Below, piece by piece: positions 12,377-24,596 of a stretch of 64,000 nt of DNA. The notes under the pieces are model-generated. The model did not search any database, was not told where the DNA came from, and was given only the letters and a program-made list of their open reading frames with translations. Location: contig VXAZ01005708.1 of the NCBI GenBank assembly GCA_013399875.1, positions 310,049 to 374,048 of the forward strand, written 5' to 3'. Made by a program: the position numbers and the translations under genes. The stretch is from Gymnorhina tibicen. Lineage: Eukaryota; Chordata; Aves; Passeriformes; Artamidae. Positions within the stretch are counted from its first letter, which is position 1; each line of letters opens with the position of its first letter.

Positions 12377-14359
12377 GTAACAACTGGTTTTTCACTTTTC
12401 AAACTATTTGCTTTGAGACTGGAACATTCTGATCCTGGCAAAATGACGCAACTTATTAGTGGCAAGAAGTGACTCAGTGCCTTGCACTATTTTAGAAAGC
12501 CAGAAGAAGAGAGGACTGCTAACTCTGCTACTTCCAATTCGCACACACTTCCAAATTCAAACTTTATTATGGAAAAAAGGAAAAAAAAATAGAAGTACAA
12601 TGGAAAAAACCTTCAAAATAACTCATAAGAAAGTACAAAGAACACTACAGGGCTTTCAATTTGTTCTTCTTAAAATGACCAGGAAGGAGACAACACATGT
12701 ACCTGATCAACTATTTATTCTAATTAGCTCTGCTTTTAAAAACAGATCACGAGACATCAGAAATAAAAGTTTACAAAAAGTCTCCAGGTCTTCTCCATCC
12801 ATAACTCTTTCAATAAGCCAGAAAAAGATCAGTTTAACCCAACTGTACCTCCATGTTTCATACAGACAGTCATTTCCCTCAGATATTTTATGTGAGCACC
12901 AGTAAGAGTGAAGAGCTATCCTCAGAGGCATCCCCTCCAGGAAGCAGTTGTTTCTGAAAATTCTGCTGCATCACTGGCAGAGCACACACTGTATCAGGGC
13001 AAAAAAGAACATCCCAAAGGCTACTCTAGATTTGCAAAAGTAAAGATGGGAAGCTTTTCCCAGTCTTCAGTTCACTTTACTGCTAATCCTTTTTCTCCAT
13101 ACCCATAGTTTTGTCTGGTTAAACAAATCTTCAGAGGAAGCATTTTACTTACTTTATGCATATATGAAAAATACAGATAAAATTATATATTGACACAGTG
13201 GTCACAGCATTGTAGAGAGCTACAAGACCCAGCTTCCATTCTAAGCAACAACATTTACATGCACTGAAGCGTAGCTTATTTCCCCTCTCAGTCTGCTTAT
13301 CCCCAAAGTGGAACTCCTCATACCTACCCACTCTGAACACAAGGCTTGAAAAAACGTTAAGAAAGCACTTCTCTGGATCTGACACTCCAGCTGTACCAGC
13401 CAGGCCTTCTAATACAACTCCCAGGCATCAAAATGTGGTTTAGATAACACAGTTTATGACTGGTTTGTGAAGTGAAACAGGCTATGTTAAATACAGGCAT
13501 GTTTTAGCTTAACAACTACACATAGAGGATTGTAAAAGTTACTAAAGAAGAAAATAAATTTCCACCCCTAAATTCTGAAAAATTGTGGCACAGGTTTAGC
13601 CTTAAAGTTACTAAAGTAGTTTGAGTATTGTTTATAAAAATAAAAAAAAATTTAAAAAAGAGGGAGGGCTTAACATTTGACAATAATTAGAGAATTCAAT
13701 AATGTCATACTGTGTCTGTGTCATACTGAGTCTCTGGACCCTTATGCACACAATCAACAGAGATGCAGGCGTAACACCCAGAGAGGCAGGAGACTCCTTT
13801 CTTACCTCTGTAGCAAGAACCTTTGCAGCAAGTACTGAAAATATCAGCTAAGCATTTCTCTGACAGCTTGTTCCAAAATTGCCATTTTTATGTGGATTTT
13901 AGAATCCAGAAGAGATGGTTTTTGTTTTGAAGCCAGACTAGTCTACATAATCCTGTAATTTCATGTAGTGTAGTTTCTGAGTTCACAACAGTGTCAATGT
14001 CATATGCAAGCTCTCGTACAACAAAACTCCCTGTAATCATGTTTGGTAACTGTTTATGAAGAAAGAGAAACCAAAGTATGCCTAGAGACAAGGAAAAATT
14101 AAGAGCAAGATGATTAAGACAGAGATGGAAAAAAACCCCCAAACCTAAGGTTTGGAAAAAAAAAATAAAGAGGATTATTGTCTTACTTATGTGATCCTCT
14201 GTATTGAAAAGAGATTGCAATCAGAAATCTGCCACTTATCCAACAAATTAGCCTGACTTTCAAAGGCATCCTTTAGCAGATGTGTTCCTTGGAGTAATCA
14301 GTGCACCCATTACATGGAAAGTCATTTATCGCAGGAAGCAGGATTAGACTGAGTCAAGG
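12377..14359. other. Single-copy noncoding DNA
   Basis: No gene is supported. The plus-strand frame at 12459-12905 (148 codons) is lysine- and serine-rich with no recognised domain. It overlaps a minus-strand frame and has no upstream promoter or splice acceptor that stands out, so it is treated as chance. Confidence 0.6.
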
Positions 14360-14438
14360 AAAAAAAAACCAACTCTCCCTCAAAAAAAACCCTCAAAAAA
14401 AAAAAAACCACAAAAAAAACCCACCAAACCCAACCCCT
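14360..14438. repeat. A-rich / (A)nCC low-complexity tract
   Basis: Runs of 8-13 A separated by CC, CCC or CTC triplets extend for about 80 bp and grade into 'aaacccaacccc'. No mobile element body is visible next to it. Confidence 0.8.
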
Positions 14439-17400
14439 AATTAAAATCAGGCAATGTATTCTTTCAGACAAAAGTATTTTCAACCTGAAGCATTGTCAGG
14501 TATGAAATGCTGAGAATAACTGAAAGAGTAGAATTCAGGGATCTCTACATCTTTTTTTTTTCTAGTTTAAGCCTGAAGGTTTGTGAGCAGGCTGACACAC
14601 TCCCTAGAAGAGACAGGGAATGTGCTTTATGTCACCTTCAGTATCAGCCTCCGATTCATAAACACCCAAATTCATTACACAGTGTAAAAACTTGGTTCCT
14701 CACCAGCCAGGGAGGATGAGGGATTTATTCTCCAGATCCGCCATTGGCTTTGGCACATCCCACCCTCTTCTGCCTGTCTTCTCCTCAGGGAAAGTCAAGG
14801 GCTCAGAGCTGTCTGGGCCCTACAAACGTGCCTGGCGAGCCACACGTTCTCGTACACACCCCAGACAAAATCAAACAGCAGCAGGGAAAGGGCTGGAAAT
14901 ATGGCCACAGGCTCTAGGAGCTGTGGGCCATATCCTGCCCAGTGACCACAAAGTCTTCACTGGACTGCAACCACCAACAAAGGTTTCCAGCACACACCCC
15001 CTACCCCCACAAGATTACTGGCTCAAAGGCCACACATACGAGAGAAAACATTATTATCACCTATTAAAATAGGAAAGGTCTTAATCTCATGCTCTGAAGC
15101 ACTTTGGGCCCACGGAGTAATGTCCAGGACTGGTTTGCCTTCTCTCACCTTTCATTACCCTCCTCTGCTGCCCACCTGGCAGCACCACTTGTCTTCAGCT
15201 CCCTAAAACTGATCCGGGCACTAAGAAGTAACAGACTAGGAATGCAAAAGCACTCATTGATACTGGCAGAGAGAAAAGCAAAAATAAAACAAAACAAAAC
15301 TATGAGGGACACGCTTTTGATTGTAGTGTCTCATTCCACAACTCATCATCACTGGCCTAATGGTTAAAAGAAATTTATGGGAAATGGCCCTCTCTCCCAT
15401 TCCAAACTGCAGCGCTGATTCACTGCAGAACCCTGACCAGGTCATTTAACCTCCCGCTTTGTTTTACTCAGCTGAAATGGGAGGATGAAAACCTGCATTA
15501 CCTGAAGTCTGGAGAAGTTTCTTTAAAGAGAGAAGATGCTTTGAAGGATAAGTAAGCAACAGAAACAACACAAAGCATACATATGTAATAATGAATCAGC
15601 GACTATAAAACAAAATACTTCTCTTTAAGAAAAAAAACAAAGATGAGATTTGAAGGTCAGAATTCTAAGAGGCAGCAAAAGATGTGAACTCAGATTTTAC
15701 CATATCTGATTATATTTGGGATGCTCTGAAAATGGAGTTCGCTAAACAGCAAGTTTACGTACGAAGAAAAACATTGTTCCAAAATTGCAAAGTTTCACAA
15801 AAAATGTACACTTATAAGAGTGTTCAAATCTTTCAGCTTCTTTAAGGTTTTAATTCTCTTTAATTCTTTAATATCCAGGCATTTTTGGCCATTCCTACTA
15901 ATTCTTAGTGATTATTTGCTCAAGCATTCATCAAAGGCAGGTACTGAACATGGGAACCCCTCTCCTGCATGTCAAATATGCTTTAAAAATCCTAAATGGG
16001 TTAGCACAGACAAACAAATACATAAGAGAACGCAATATGAGCTTTTGGACATTTGACACAGTTTGGAAATGATCACCTCTTTTTTCAGCTGGTTTCTGTT
16101 CTTTGCGTTTACCCGGTGAATGTCCTGCCTTCCCAGCTTTTAGCCTCTCTGGTTAAAGAACGAATCCCAGGCATTCTCCGCTCCAGAAACCTACACACCC
16201 CCTTTTATTTAGCAATACATTTGAGTGGAAGGATGAGCATCACTGCACGAACATCTTGTCTATGCCACAGTGTAATTTTGGTGCTTCTAAAAACATTAAA
16301 GAACAGAGCCATGATCCTAGCAGTTACTGTAGGATAGTTTTTTCCTGACTTGTACAACAAGATGAAATGCATCCATAATCAATATATTTCATTCTTTGCA
16401 TGGCTGCCATTTTCTTGTGATTTACAATGCTGGTCATTCAACCATTAGCCACAGACATTCCCAGAGCATCCAGCATCTGAAATAACATATGGAACAGCTC
16501 TGTTTACCTCAAACTCCATTAAATCTACTGCTCTAAACAAGACTGGAAGCAAGGGAAAGCCTGTAGAAATGCAGGCAGAAGCACTTAAATTTATTGTCAA
16601 TTCAGAGATTAATGAATTCCAAAATTCACTTAATTTGGAGGATACCCCTATAATAAACTCAATCCTAACGTGAGCAACAGCATGTACTCACCCCAAAGCT
16701 TTGCTCCAGAACACTTTGCTTATTCATTAATATATTGCACCCCTTATCTTTAAAGTATATATATTGCCATCTGACTTCTTCCCAGGAGTGAATTTTATAC
16801 AGTATTATGATTATATACATTTTTAAGAATTCAGTTTCTCAGTCCCAGTTGAGAGGGAGATTTCATAGTCTCAGGTGTATTCTTGCCCTGGCTTCTGCAA
16901 ACAAGTGTCTAAACTATCATCTGGTACTCTTAAAATTATGACACTCCAACCTGTTCCTAACTTCTCTCCTAACAGTGAAGCAGCAATAGGTCTGGACAAG
17001 GGCCCACCCAATTTGTTACCACCAAGCCCCATGTCAGGAAAAAAAAAACGTCTTTTTTTGTTTGTTTTTTCTTTTGGTTCTGTTCAGTCCCTTAACGGCT
17101 CTCATTAATTGCCAGGGTCCACCTTTCAAGTGAGCAGCTCTGGTGTTTAAAAACATACACAATTAGCTGGCCCTGTTACTGTTTATCTCGGAGGCAGGCA
17201 CGGAAATTTCCAAGTGCGTGGTGTCTGCCGTGCCCATTAGAAGGAGGAGTGAGGACATTAGTCTTTGTGACATATGGTATTCAGATGCACCCCACTGACA
17301 CAGAACATAAATGGCCTCGGGGCACTGATGGCGAACACGTAACTTCTGAACCCATCGTGGTCCAACTGTCCACCAATTTATCATTGTCTTACAAAAGCCA

Positions 17401-17600
17401 TGTGTATTCTCTCACTGCTGTTAACCATGGTTTCAAAGGGCATGTCACTACAAAAGGGACAGTCAATAAAGCTGTCAGTTCACTCCATGGCTTTTTCCGT
17501 GCTGAGCGCTCTGTTGCGCGCCGAATTAGGTGGGAATCAGCAGAAGAAATTCTGCGTGCCAGCCTCTCTCTGTCCCCAGACTCAAACGCAGAGCTGGGAG
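14439..17600. other. Single-copy noncoding DNA
   Basis: No gene is supported. Frames at 14692-15072 and 16053-16337 are short and lack motifs. The AT-rich stretch near 16590-16830 has the uneven, motif-dense look of a conserved noncoding element, but this is only an impression. Confidence 0.55.
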
Positions 17601-17662
17601 CAAACATTAAAAAAAAACTTCGCTGGGGGCAATGAAAAATGAGAGCCAAATGAAATTCTTAC

Positions 17663-17809
17663 CTCTCGTTTTGCCTCCACGCTTTGCAAATCCTCTCAAA
17701 CTCCTTGTAAAAATGTAAATGAAAATAGATGCAAATGCAAGCAGAGGGACCAGTAAATAATTGACTGACTGATTACCGTTGTCTGCTCCTATGCAGAGCT
17801 CATTTGGAG
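17663..17809 (-). other. Candidate exon with a membrane segment (unproven)
   Basis: Read on the minus strand, this 147-bp stretch is bounded by 'ttgtttgcag' (a possible splice acceptor) and 'gag|gtaagaa' (a near-ideal splice donor). It is open in the frame that would be used. Its length is a multiple of three, and both splice points fall in phase 1. The 48 complete codons give a peptide with one NQS glycosylation-type site, then about 20 hydrophobic residues (core LLVPLLAFASIFIYIF), then a basic stretch (RSLRGF, KRGGKTR). That layout would fit the juxtamembrane and membrane exon of a single-pass protein. I do not recognise the protein. The polypyrimidine tract is weak. The same DNA contains a perfect POU octamer (ATGCAAAT) at 17729-17736, so a regulatory element is an equally good reading. 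Confidence 0.25.
17729..17736 (+). promoter_or_regulatory. Perfect octamer (POU factor) motif
   Basis: The sequence ATGCAAAT is the consensus octamer bound by OCT/POU homeodomain proteins. Eight-base matches occur by chance about once or twice in this much DNA, so the call has weight only if the surrounding 17200-17860 stretch proves conserved. Confidence 0.3.
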
Positions 17810-17860
17810 CTGCAAACAAGCTACATAGCTCTACGAATGCATTTAAAATCAACACATTTT

Positions 17861-17879
17861 GGGGGGGGGCAGGGGGAGG
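17861..17879 (+). repeat. G-run
   Basis: Nine G, then CA, then five G. There are too few separate G-tracts for a firm quadruplex call, although two long tracts can supply four short ones. Confidence 0.7.
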
Positions 17880-18445
17880 AAATACATTGCATCACATTTT
17901 CTGCACCATTGTTCCTTTTAACTCTTATTTTGAGCTTAATACATCTACTGCTTCACTTATTTTGAGTTTAAGAGACATTCAAGTCAGAGATGAGTATTTT
18001 GGCTGCTGCACTTAAGAAACATGAAAATCTTGCTTTTGGATGCTGGCATGGCTTGTATTTCTTGTTTACCTTAATCTATAACTTAACAAGCCCAATTTCC
18101 TTTCAGCTATGTACACATACCAGTGTGATTGACATGGGAAAATGACACATGTCCAGCTGCAAAACTACTTTAAAAATGCATTAAGCACTGCCCCTAAACC
18201 AAAACAATCCCTCTTACCAAGACAAGGTGTGCCTGTATTTCCAGATCCATTGGCCCTGGCCTTCGAAAGGCACCAGATCTGTGCAAAGCAATTGAAGAAG
18301 GGTTCCCAAGATCTACTTTCTGAATACAGCTGGGTATTTTTAATACTAGTTTGTAAGGACAAAACAGAACTAGGTTAATACCAATATAGAATAGAATAAC
18401 AGGATTTTTTAAATCCCCTTAGGCCAATAAAGAGCTGTCACTAGG

Positions 18446-18463
18446 AAAAAAAAAAAAAAAAAA
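18446..18463. repeat. Poly-A tract
   Basis: An uninterrupted A-run of 18 bases. No retroposed body is recognised beside it. Confidence 0.85.
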
Positions 18464-18818
18464 GAAACATTCCAGTTGAAACATCTTTCCTCCCATGCTC
18501 GGTGCTTATGCAAGATGTAATATATTAATAATTTTTAAAAAATAGAATAGTTATGATTCCTGCCTGTTTCTTTCCAACTACCCCAAGCCCCAGTCTCCCC
18601 CAGGCATGTAAAAATTCAGAAATTATTCCATAAACAGTCCACCAAGCCATTTTGTTAGAGAGGCTGAAGGGCCACGAATGCTGTTTTAAGTGTCAAACAG
18701 CAAATATGGGAATCAAAAATAATGCTAGTTACTTCTGTGACAGTATTTTAACACGAGGTAAAAAGAATGGAGTGGAACCCTAAGTTCTTGCCCACGAGTT
18801 TATCCAAGAAGGAAAAGC

Positions 18819-18839
18819 AAACAAACAAACAAACAAAAA
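18819..18839. repeat. (AAAC)n microsatellite
   Basis: About five adjacent AAAC units. Confidence 0.85.
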
Positions 18840-19504
18840 TCTCGAAGTTAAATACCGAATATTGAAAGTAATGAAAAAAACAAGCTTAGCTGAAGTTCCC
18901 ATAAAAACAGAGAAAAAGAAAAGTTATTTTGAAAACATACATAAACAGGTTTATATTTAGATTTAGAAACAGGGCATTTTAGCATTCAAATTCTCCCCGC
19001 TTCTCTTAGACTGAACCTGAAGAGCTGCTGAGTACTGAAATGCCTGATATAGGAAAAATACTACATAAGATACAAGCACAGAAGAATTCATTTGTGCTGG
19101 CTAATGCAACTGCTTGAATATCCAAAGTGAGGATATCACAGCCAGAACTAGGAATGATTGCTTTTGCTGCAAGTTGAAAGACTGTCCCAAATTCCCACTG
19201 CAGTCAGCACTGGCAAGCACAACCCACGGTGATGAAAACACATCCCAGGTAAGTGGGAGGCTGCGGTGACAGCTTGTACAACGTTTTCCTTTTCAACTGC
19301 TGTCCTCTACACCAGAGGATGGCATCTTACGAGCAGCTGATGTTCTGCAGTTTTCAACAGCGTTGTCTGATTGCCGTATCATAAAGCAGTACCTGACCCC
19401 ACTCCCACATTCAGCAGTCTAATCAGTACAGATTTCAGTGATGTTCAAAGCCAGAAGAGGATTCTTCCTTTTCCCTGGAAGTTACACGAACGATTTTACT
19501 GGGG

Positions 19505-19546
19505 TTTTTTTTGTTTTGTTTTTTTTTTTTTACTTTTTTTTTTTTA
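19505..19546. repeat. T-rich tract
   Basis: Three T-runs of 8-13 bases separated by G and AC. Low-complexity DNA. Confidence 0.85.
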
Positions 19547-22500
19547 CTGTTTACTGATTTTACTCCTATTTACAGGCATCATTCTGTCAGAGGAAGAGGA
19601 AGCGAGAGGGAGGAGAGAGAAGGTAAGAAACGTTTCCATTTGGTAAGCCACTGGGATTTATTTAAAACCCCATAAAATTAGCACAGATTTTGTAATACAT
19701 TTAAATTGTCTTTATATTTGTTTAAAGCAAGTCTGAACTGCAAGCATGGGAACAAATCTCCCCCAAATCTGACCTCACCTTGTCCAGTAAGTGACCCAGG
19801 GGACCAGATTACAGTATTACAGCCTGGAGGTACTTCAAGCATTTTCACAACCAGTGGATGAATCCTGGTTTGTTCAGGGCCTTATTCATGCATCAGTAAA
19901 CATTCTCGAGTATCATTTCAAATTACTTAGAAGACAAGGTCTTATCTTCGAAAAATAGGTAAGTTACCAACTCAAAAAGTTTTTTTTTTAAAAAAGAGAT
20001 GTCGCTCAAGACAAATGGCAGATTCTAACAGCAGCCCATTATTTGTACAGCCCCAGAGTATCAGAGAGATGAAGTTTAAAGCTGCACGTGGTCATCACAC
20101 AGTGGAACTGTCGCTGACACAGGGACAACCTTTTCTCCGTGGAGAAATGGAAAGCACACGTGTTCTTCCAGAACTCCACATTCAGTCACATTTTACAATG
20201 CCAAGTGCAGAAAAAGACAACCACAAACAGTTTGTTTGCTGACGAATCAGCACCAAAGCCTTGGAAAATTCTGCAAATAGTGGCAAGGAATTTTGTGCTA
20301 AATAATATGTCTGTGGCGGAGATGAATCCAGTTCAAGGGTGATTAGAAGCAGGAAGCAATAAAGAAAGAGAGTCAGCATCAGACTCTGTAGAAAGTCTTT
20401 AACACACAATTATCGTAACTATAAACAGCAGGAAAAAAATTTAAATTTATTGAAATCAGGCTACCACTGCACGAATCCCATCTAGGTTTTTTATTTCTGT
20501 GAAACCCCCTAGCATATCAATCAGCCTTAAGGAATGACTAATAAATTTTAATATTCCTCTTGAAGTTCATATTAAAGCATTTTACAGCAGGAATTATTAG
20601 TTTATTACTATTAGACCAATATTAATATTGATTTGACATAATAAAGTTAGTGAGTATCCATTACTTTACTAACGTGAAGAAAGCAGAATGATGGGAAACA
20701 AATATTACAAAATATCATTAATAAATACTCGGTATACACCAGATTTTGAAGTTCCACCTTCTCCTCATGAAGGGAGCGAGTCCTAAAAAAGGCAGAACTC
20801 CAATCCTAATTTCACTTGCCATTATGGTTACAACTGTATCAAGTGGAAAGGAATGTTCCTTTAACACCCTAAACTACACATTAGTATAAAAATTACATTA
20901 GAAGACAAGGCCTGTGAAAATATGCTTGTATTATATTATACATTAAGCTGAGCCAACACCTAAGAAAACGAGGAACTGCAGAGTTCAGAGTATCAGCCTG
21001 AGGAAATGGCATTTACAGAGAAGGGATCCCATAGGTAAAAACATGTAATGCTTTAGGACTGAAGAATAACTACAAGTGTGGGTAGGTCATTTGTGGGCTA
21101 TCCAATAACGTCCAGGTGACTGAAAAGCTCCTAAGTACTTTTGTGAATCTTGCTCAAAAGGTACCATTACAAAGCACTTGCACTTCCTTAGCTTCCAGCC
21201 ACGAAAACCAAGACATAAATCCAGTTTCCAGCACAGAAGTCAACAAGCCTCTTTATTACCAATAAAATTGCTAGTAGCAAACATATAAACATATTTCTAA
21301 ACTATTTTCTTATTTTAAGTTAAGTGCTGTAAACTAGTTAGCTTGATGGTAATTATTCAATTCTGAAATCTATTTCTGCCTTAGCTGAAAAAATAAAGCT
21401 GGAGTTAAAAAAAAAAAAAAAAATCTTAAATCCCAGACTTGCAATATATGTGCATTCATTTTCCATTATAGCATGTGGGGTTTGCTGGTGCAAGTACCAC
21501 CAGAAGAAAACACTCAAGTCTGTACTTGACTCACAGGCAACTGCAGTACAGGCAGGACTAGTAGCATCAATTTAAAGTGGTCCAACACTTTCCATGATAC
21601 AGCTCATTTTAAGTTGCATCTGCAACATTTGATTCTTCATTTTGTGCCTGAGATTATGGATGTGGGTTGAAGGCTCACTGTGCAGATGACAGAGAAACAC
21701 ATTATTCTACCCTGTGGAAATCAAAATCTGCTTTCTTGTAAGTCTTATTTCAAATCAGGCATTTCACAGTTTGGAGGGGATTCAGTACTGCAGATGTCAT
21801 TCTCTGTCCCTCTCACAAGCTCCCCCAAAATGGCCAAGTTGTAAGACAATGAAAGGAGAGCCTCAGATGCCTCAAGCCCTGCAACTCCTGCCCTCCTAGG
21901 AAGCTGCCTGCTGCCAGGGCTGGGGCACACAGACAGCAACAACCAGCAGAAAGGACTTCTGTAGCTCACCTGGCAGAAGACTGCATTCACTGTTTAGGTA
22001 CCTTTGATGCCTAAATGAAGCTATAGTCTCATTTTAGTTCCACACCAAACCTGCAAAATTTATCTTTAATAAACACTTAGGAAATTCAGTCTAGACAACA
22101 ACAAGGGAACAAATACACAAACTTGGGATGGCCACATAAATAATTTTAGAAGTTAGTGCAGAAAGCAGGTTGTGATTCAAGACATCAGGACATCCAAACT
22201 CTCTCCTCTGCTTGCTGGATGACCTCAAGACAAGTAATGCTGCTCATGCTCTTAACACTTCTGTTCCCTTAAAATTTCCTCCTATGAAAGGAGGACACAA
22301 GGATAGTGAATCAGATCTCACGACTTAGATAGACATCAAAACACATGTGAAAAGGGGACTCACATGAGAAAGTGAGAGAATCAAGGTTCTTATGGTTGAA
22401 TTCACCAGGTGAAAACTAGTCCCATTTAAAATGGGGCTGACCATAACATATTTGATGGCATACAGACCCCAACTTGCGTACACGTCAGAATCCCTTCGAA

Positions 22501-24556
22501 TGACAGAAATTTTACAGCCCGACACCTTTTCCTTTGGGTATAGCTGACTATTTCTTCTGACATTCGCACAGTCCTATTTCCCTTTTGTGCCGAGGAACAG
22601 GCACCTGTGTTTCTCCAGTCATTTATAATATTCAGTTTCTGCTTTTGAACTTTCCTTTGCCCCAGTTTCTTGTCATCACTGCTTAGTTATCAGCATGGGG
22701 AAGCGAGCAAGTAGCTTTCTCTCTTCCCTCAGGCAATACCATTGCTGTGCTTTGATTTGCGTCACAGAGACAAAAAAAATAGAACAGCTGCAGCCCTTAA
22801 TTGCAGAAACCACGTATGCGAGGCGAAGCTGCAGTTTCACTGTTTCTCTTTCAGCTAGAGAAATTATTAAAGGCCCAGTCCTGCTTCCCCAAAAACACGT
22901 TTCCCAGCTTGTACACTAGAGCAGTATACAACTTTCAGACAGTGAAATATGGTAAAAAATTAAAAACATCAATACTTTTAAGTAGAATAAAGGCAAGTTT
23001 CAGAAACAGACTCCTATACCAGGTACATCACCTGAGTGCTTCCCACGAGTGTGTTAAGACAGCAAATCCATCACTGCTTGTCCCTGTTCTCCAGATCTCT
23101 CCTTGGAGAGGATGGATGGGCACAGGCAATTTACTCTGCTTGCTAAGGTGGGTTACTGCAGAGGGAAGGGTCAGGTGCCTGGGTTGTTGATTAGGTGCCG
23201 GTAGCACATTTATGTTGATAATACAAAAGCTAAGTGTCACATCTGGCATTTGTAGTGCGGGGAAGACCAGCAGGTTTGGCAATACATCCCACGTTCCTGG
23301 GGACATCTTTCCCCAGATTTGAGATCGCACTCTTTCACACATACACGTTCCTTTTTACACATCCATAGGTGCACTCCCACAACAAAACAAAGAGTGGCTT
23401 TCATTATCTGGGCATGGAACTGAGGAGCTTGACTTGCTGGAAATTCCCAAACAGTGAAAGCTGGCCACCGTGATCCAGCCCTGGCCAGGAAAACAATGAC
23501 TGTGGCCAGACCAATACTGATTTGGACTAGAAAATACACACACAAGTTTATTACCTTCAGCTTCAGCATATAATACTTCTTTCCTAATGAAACACTTTCT
23601 TGCAGATATATAGTCTCTCTGGTTCTGAATGGCTGGTTTTGAGGTTTTTATGAAGTTCATCTTCTTTCATACTGTCCAAGCTACCAGACTGTATTATATA
23701 TTATATGTAATACCAGGAAGTATTTTAAGATGTAGTTTGTTTACTCTGTAGAGCATTAAAAGACAACTTTATACTGAGAAGGATCATCATCTAATGATGA
23801 TAATCTTTTGCTTCTAAAGAAAAGAGCAGTTCTGTAATGGATAATGTGCTAATACAGTAATATATGAGAAAAAGGAGTAAGGATATCGGGGTGGGTGCTC
23901 CAAATATTAAGTGCAGAAAGAACACAACACACTAAGTAAGGGAGGACCACCAATTAGAATCCTAAACAAGGTAATGATTAATTACATTAGGAAGAAAGCT
24001 ACCAGTACCTCAAGGCCTTAGGAAATCACTACACAAATCGAGATGCAGGAATGCTTTCAGACTGTGCACTCAAAACTTACACCTGCAGCAGCCATGTGCT
24101 GGTGATGCAACAGCTGGATAAATCTACTCCCCCATCCAACCTCCACCAGCTGATTCAAGAACAGCAAGGAGCATGAGAAATTTTTCATTATACTATAATC
24201 ATATGCGTGTTACTGATGCTTACACAGCCCTGCTTTCATGAGGAAAAAAAGCCAAAAATAAAAATGTCCTAACTTAAAAGAGTGCCCTGTTCTAGTGGTA
24301 TTTACACTGCTGCAGAAGCGTAAGGCTTGGATTACTAATGTGGACTATTCACCACCGAATTCCCAGGAAAACACGAGCTGTAAAAGGTTGTGCTTGCTTT
24401 AGCTTCTTGACCAAAAGGTAAAACTCTTCTAGACAACTTTGCAGTTTTGTTTAAAAAGTATTTTGATCCTGATGAAATTTGTCATTTTACAAAAACCACA
24501 CTTACTACCTTGAAAAAAACCAATCACCTTGAAGCACTGTTTCATTGGTTCAAAGA
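19547..24556. other. Single-copy noncoding DNA
   Basis: No gene is supported. The AT-rich block 20430-20750, with dense TAAT and ATTA cores and few simple repeats, looks like a candidate conserved noncoding element. A 17-base A-run lies at 21407-21423. Overlapping minus-strand frames at 23028-23660 are each near 100 codons but carry no recognisable domain. Confidence 0.55.
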
Positions 24557-24596
24557 ACAAAAAAAATCCCTAAGTCACAAAAAAAATCCCTAAATC
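24557..24596. repeat. Two-copy 20-bp tandem repeat
   Basis: The unit 'acaaaaaaaatccctaagtc' occurs twice in a row, the second copy with a minor change at its end. It is a recent small tandem duplication. Confidence 0.85.

Larger units (their letters stand above)
17880..19504. other. Single-copy noncoding DNA with A-rich tracts
   Basis: No gene is supported. The stretch contains an 18-base A-run at 18446-18463 and an (AAAC)n tract at 18819-18839. Confidence 0.6.

Noticed and set aside
12459..12905. 148-codon plus-strand frame
   Set aside because: Its composition follows the A-rich DNA (many K, T, S). There is no domain, and an unrelated frame overlaps it on the other strand.
17861..17879. 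G-quadruplex
   Set aside because: Only two G-tracts are present. Folding is possible in principle but not supported strongly enough to call.
18446..18463. Poly-A tail of a processed pseudogene
   Set aside because: No reading frame or known transcript sequence lies upstream, and no flanking direct repeat is seen.
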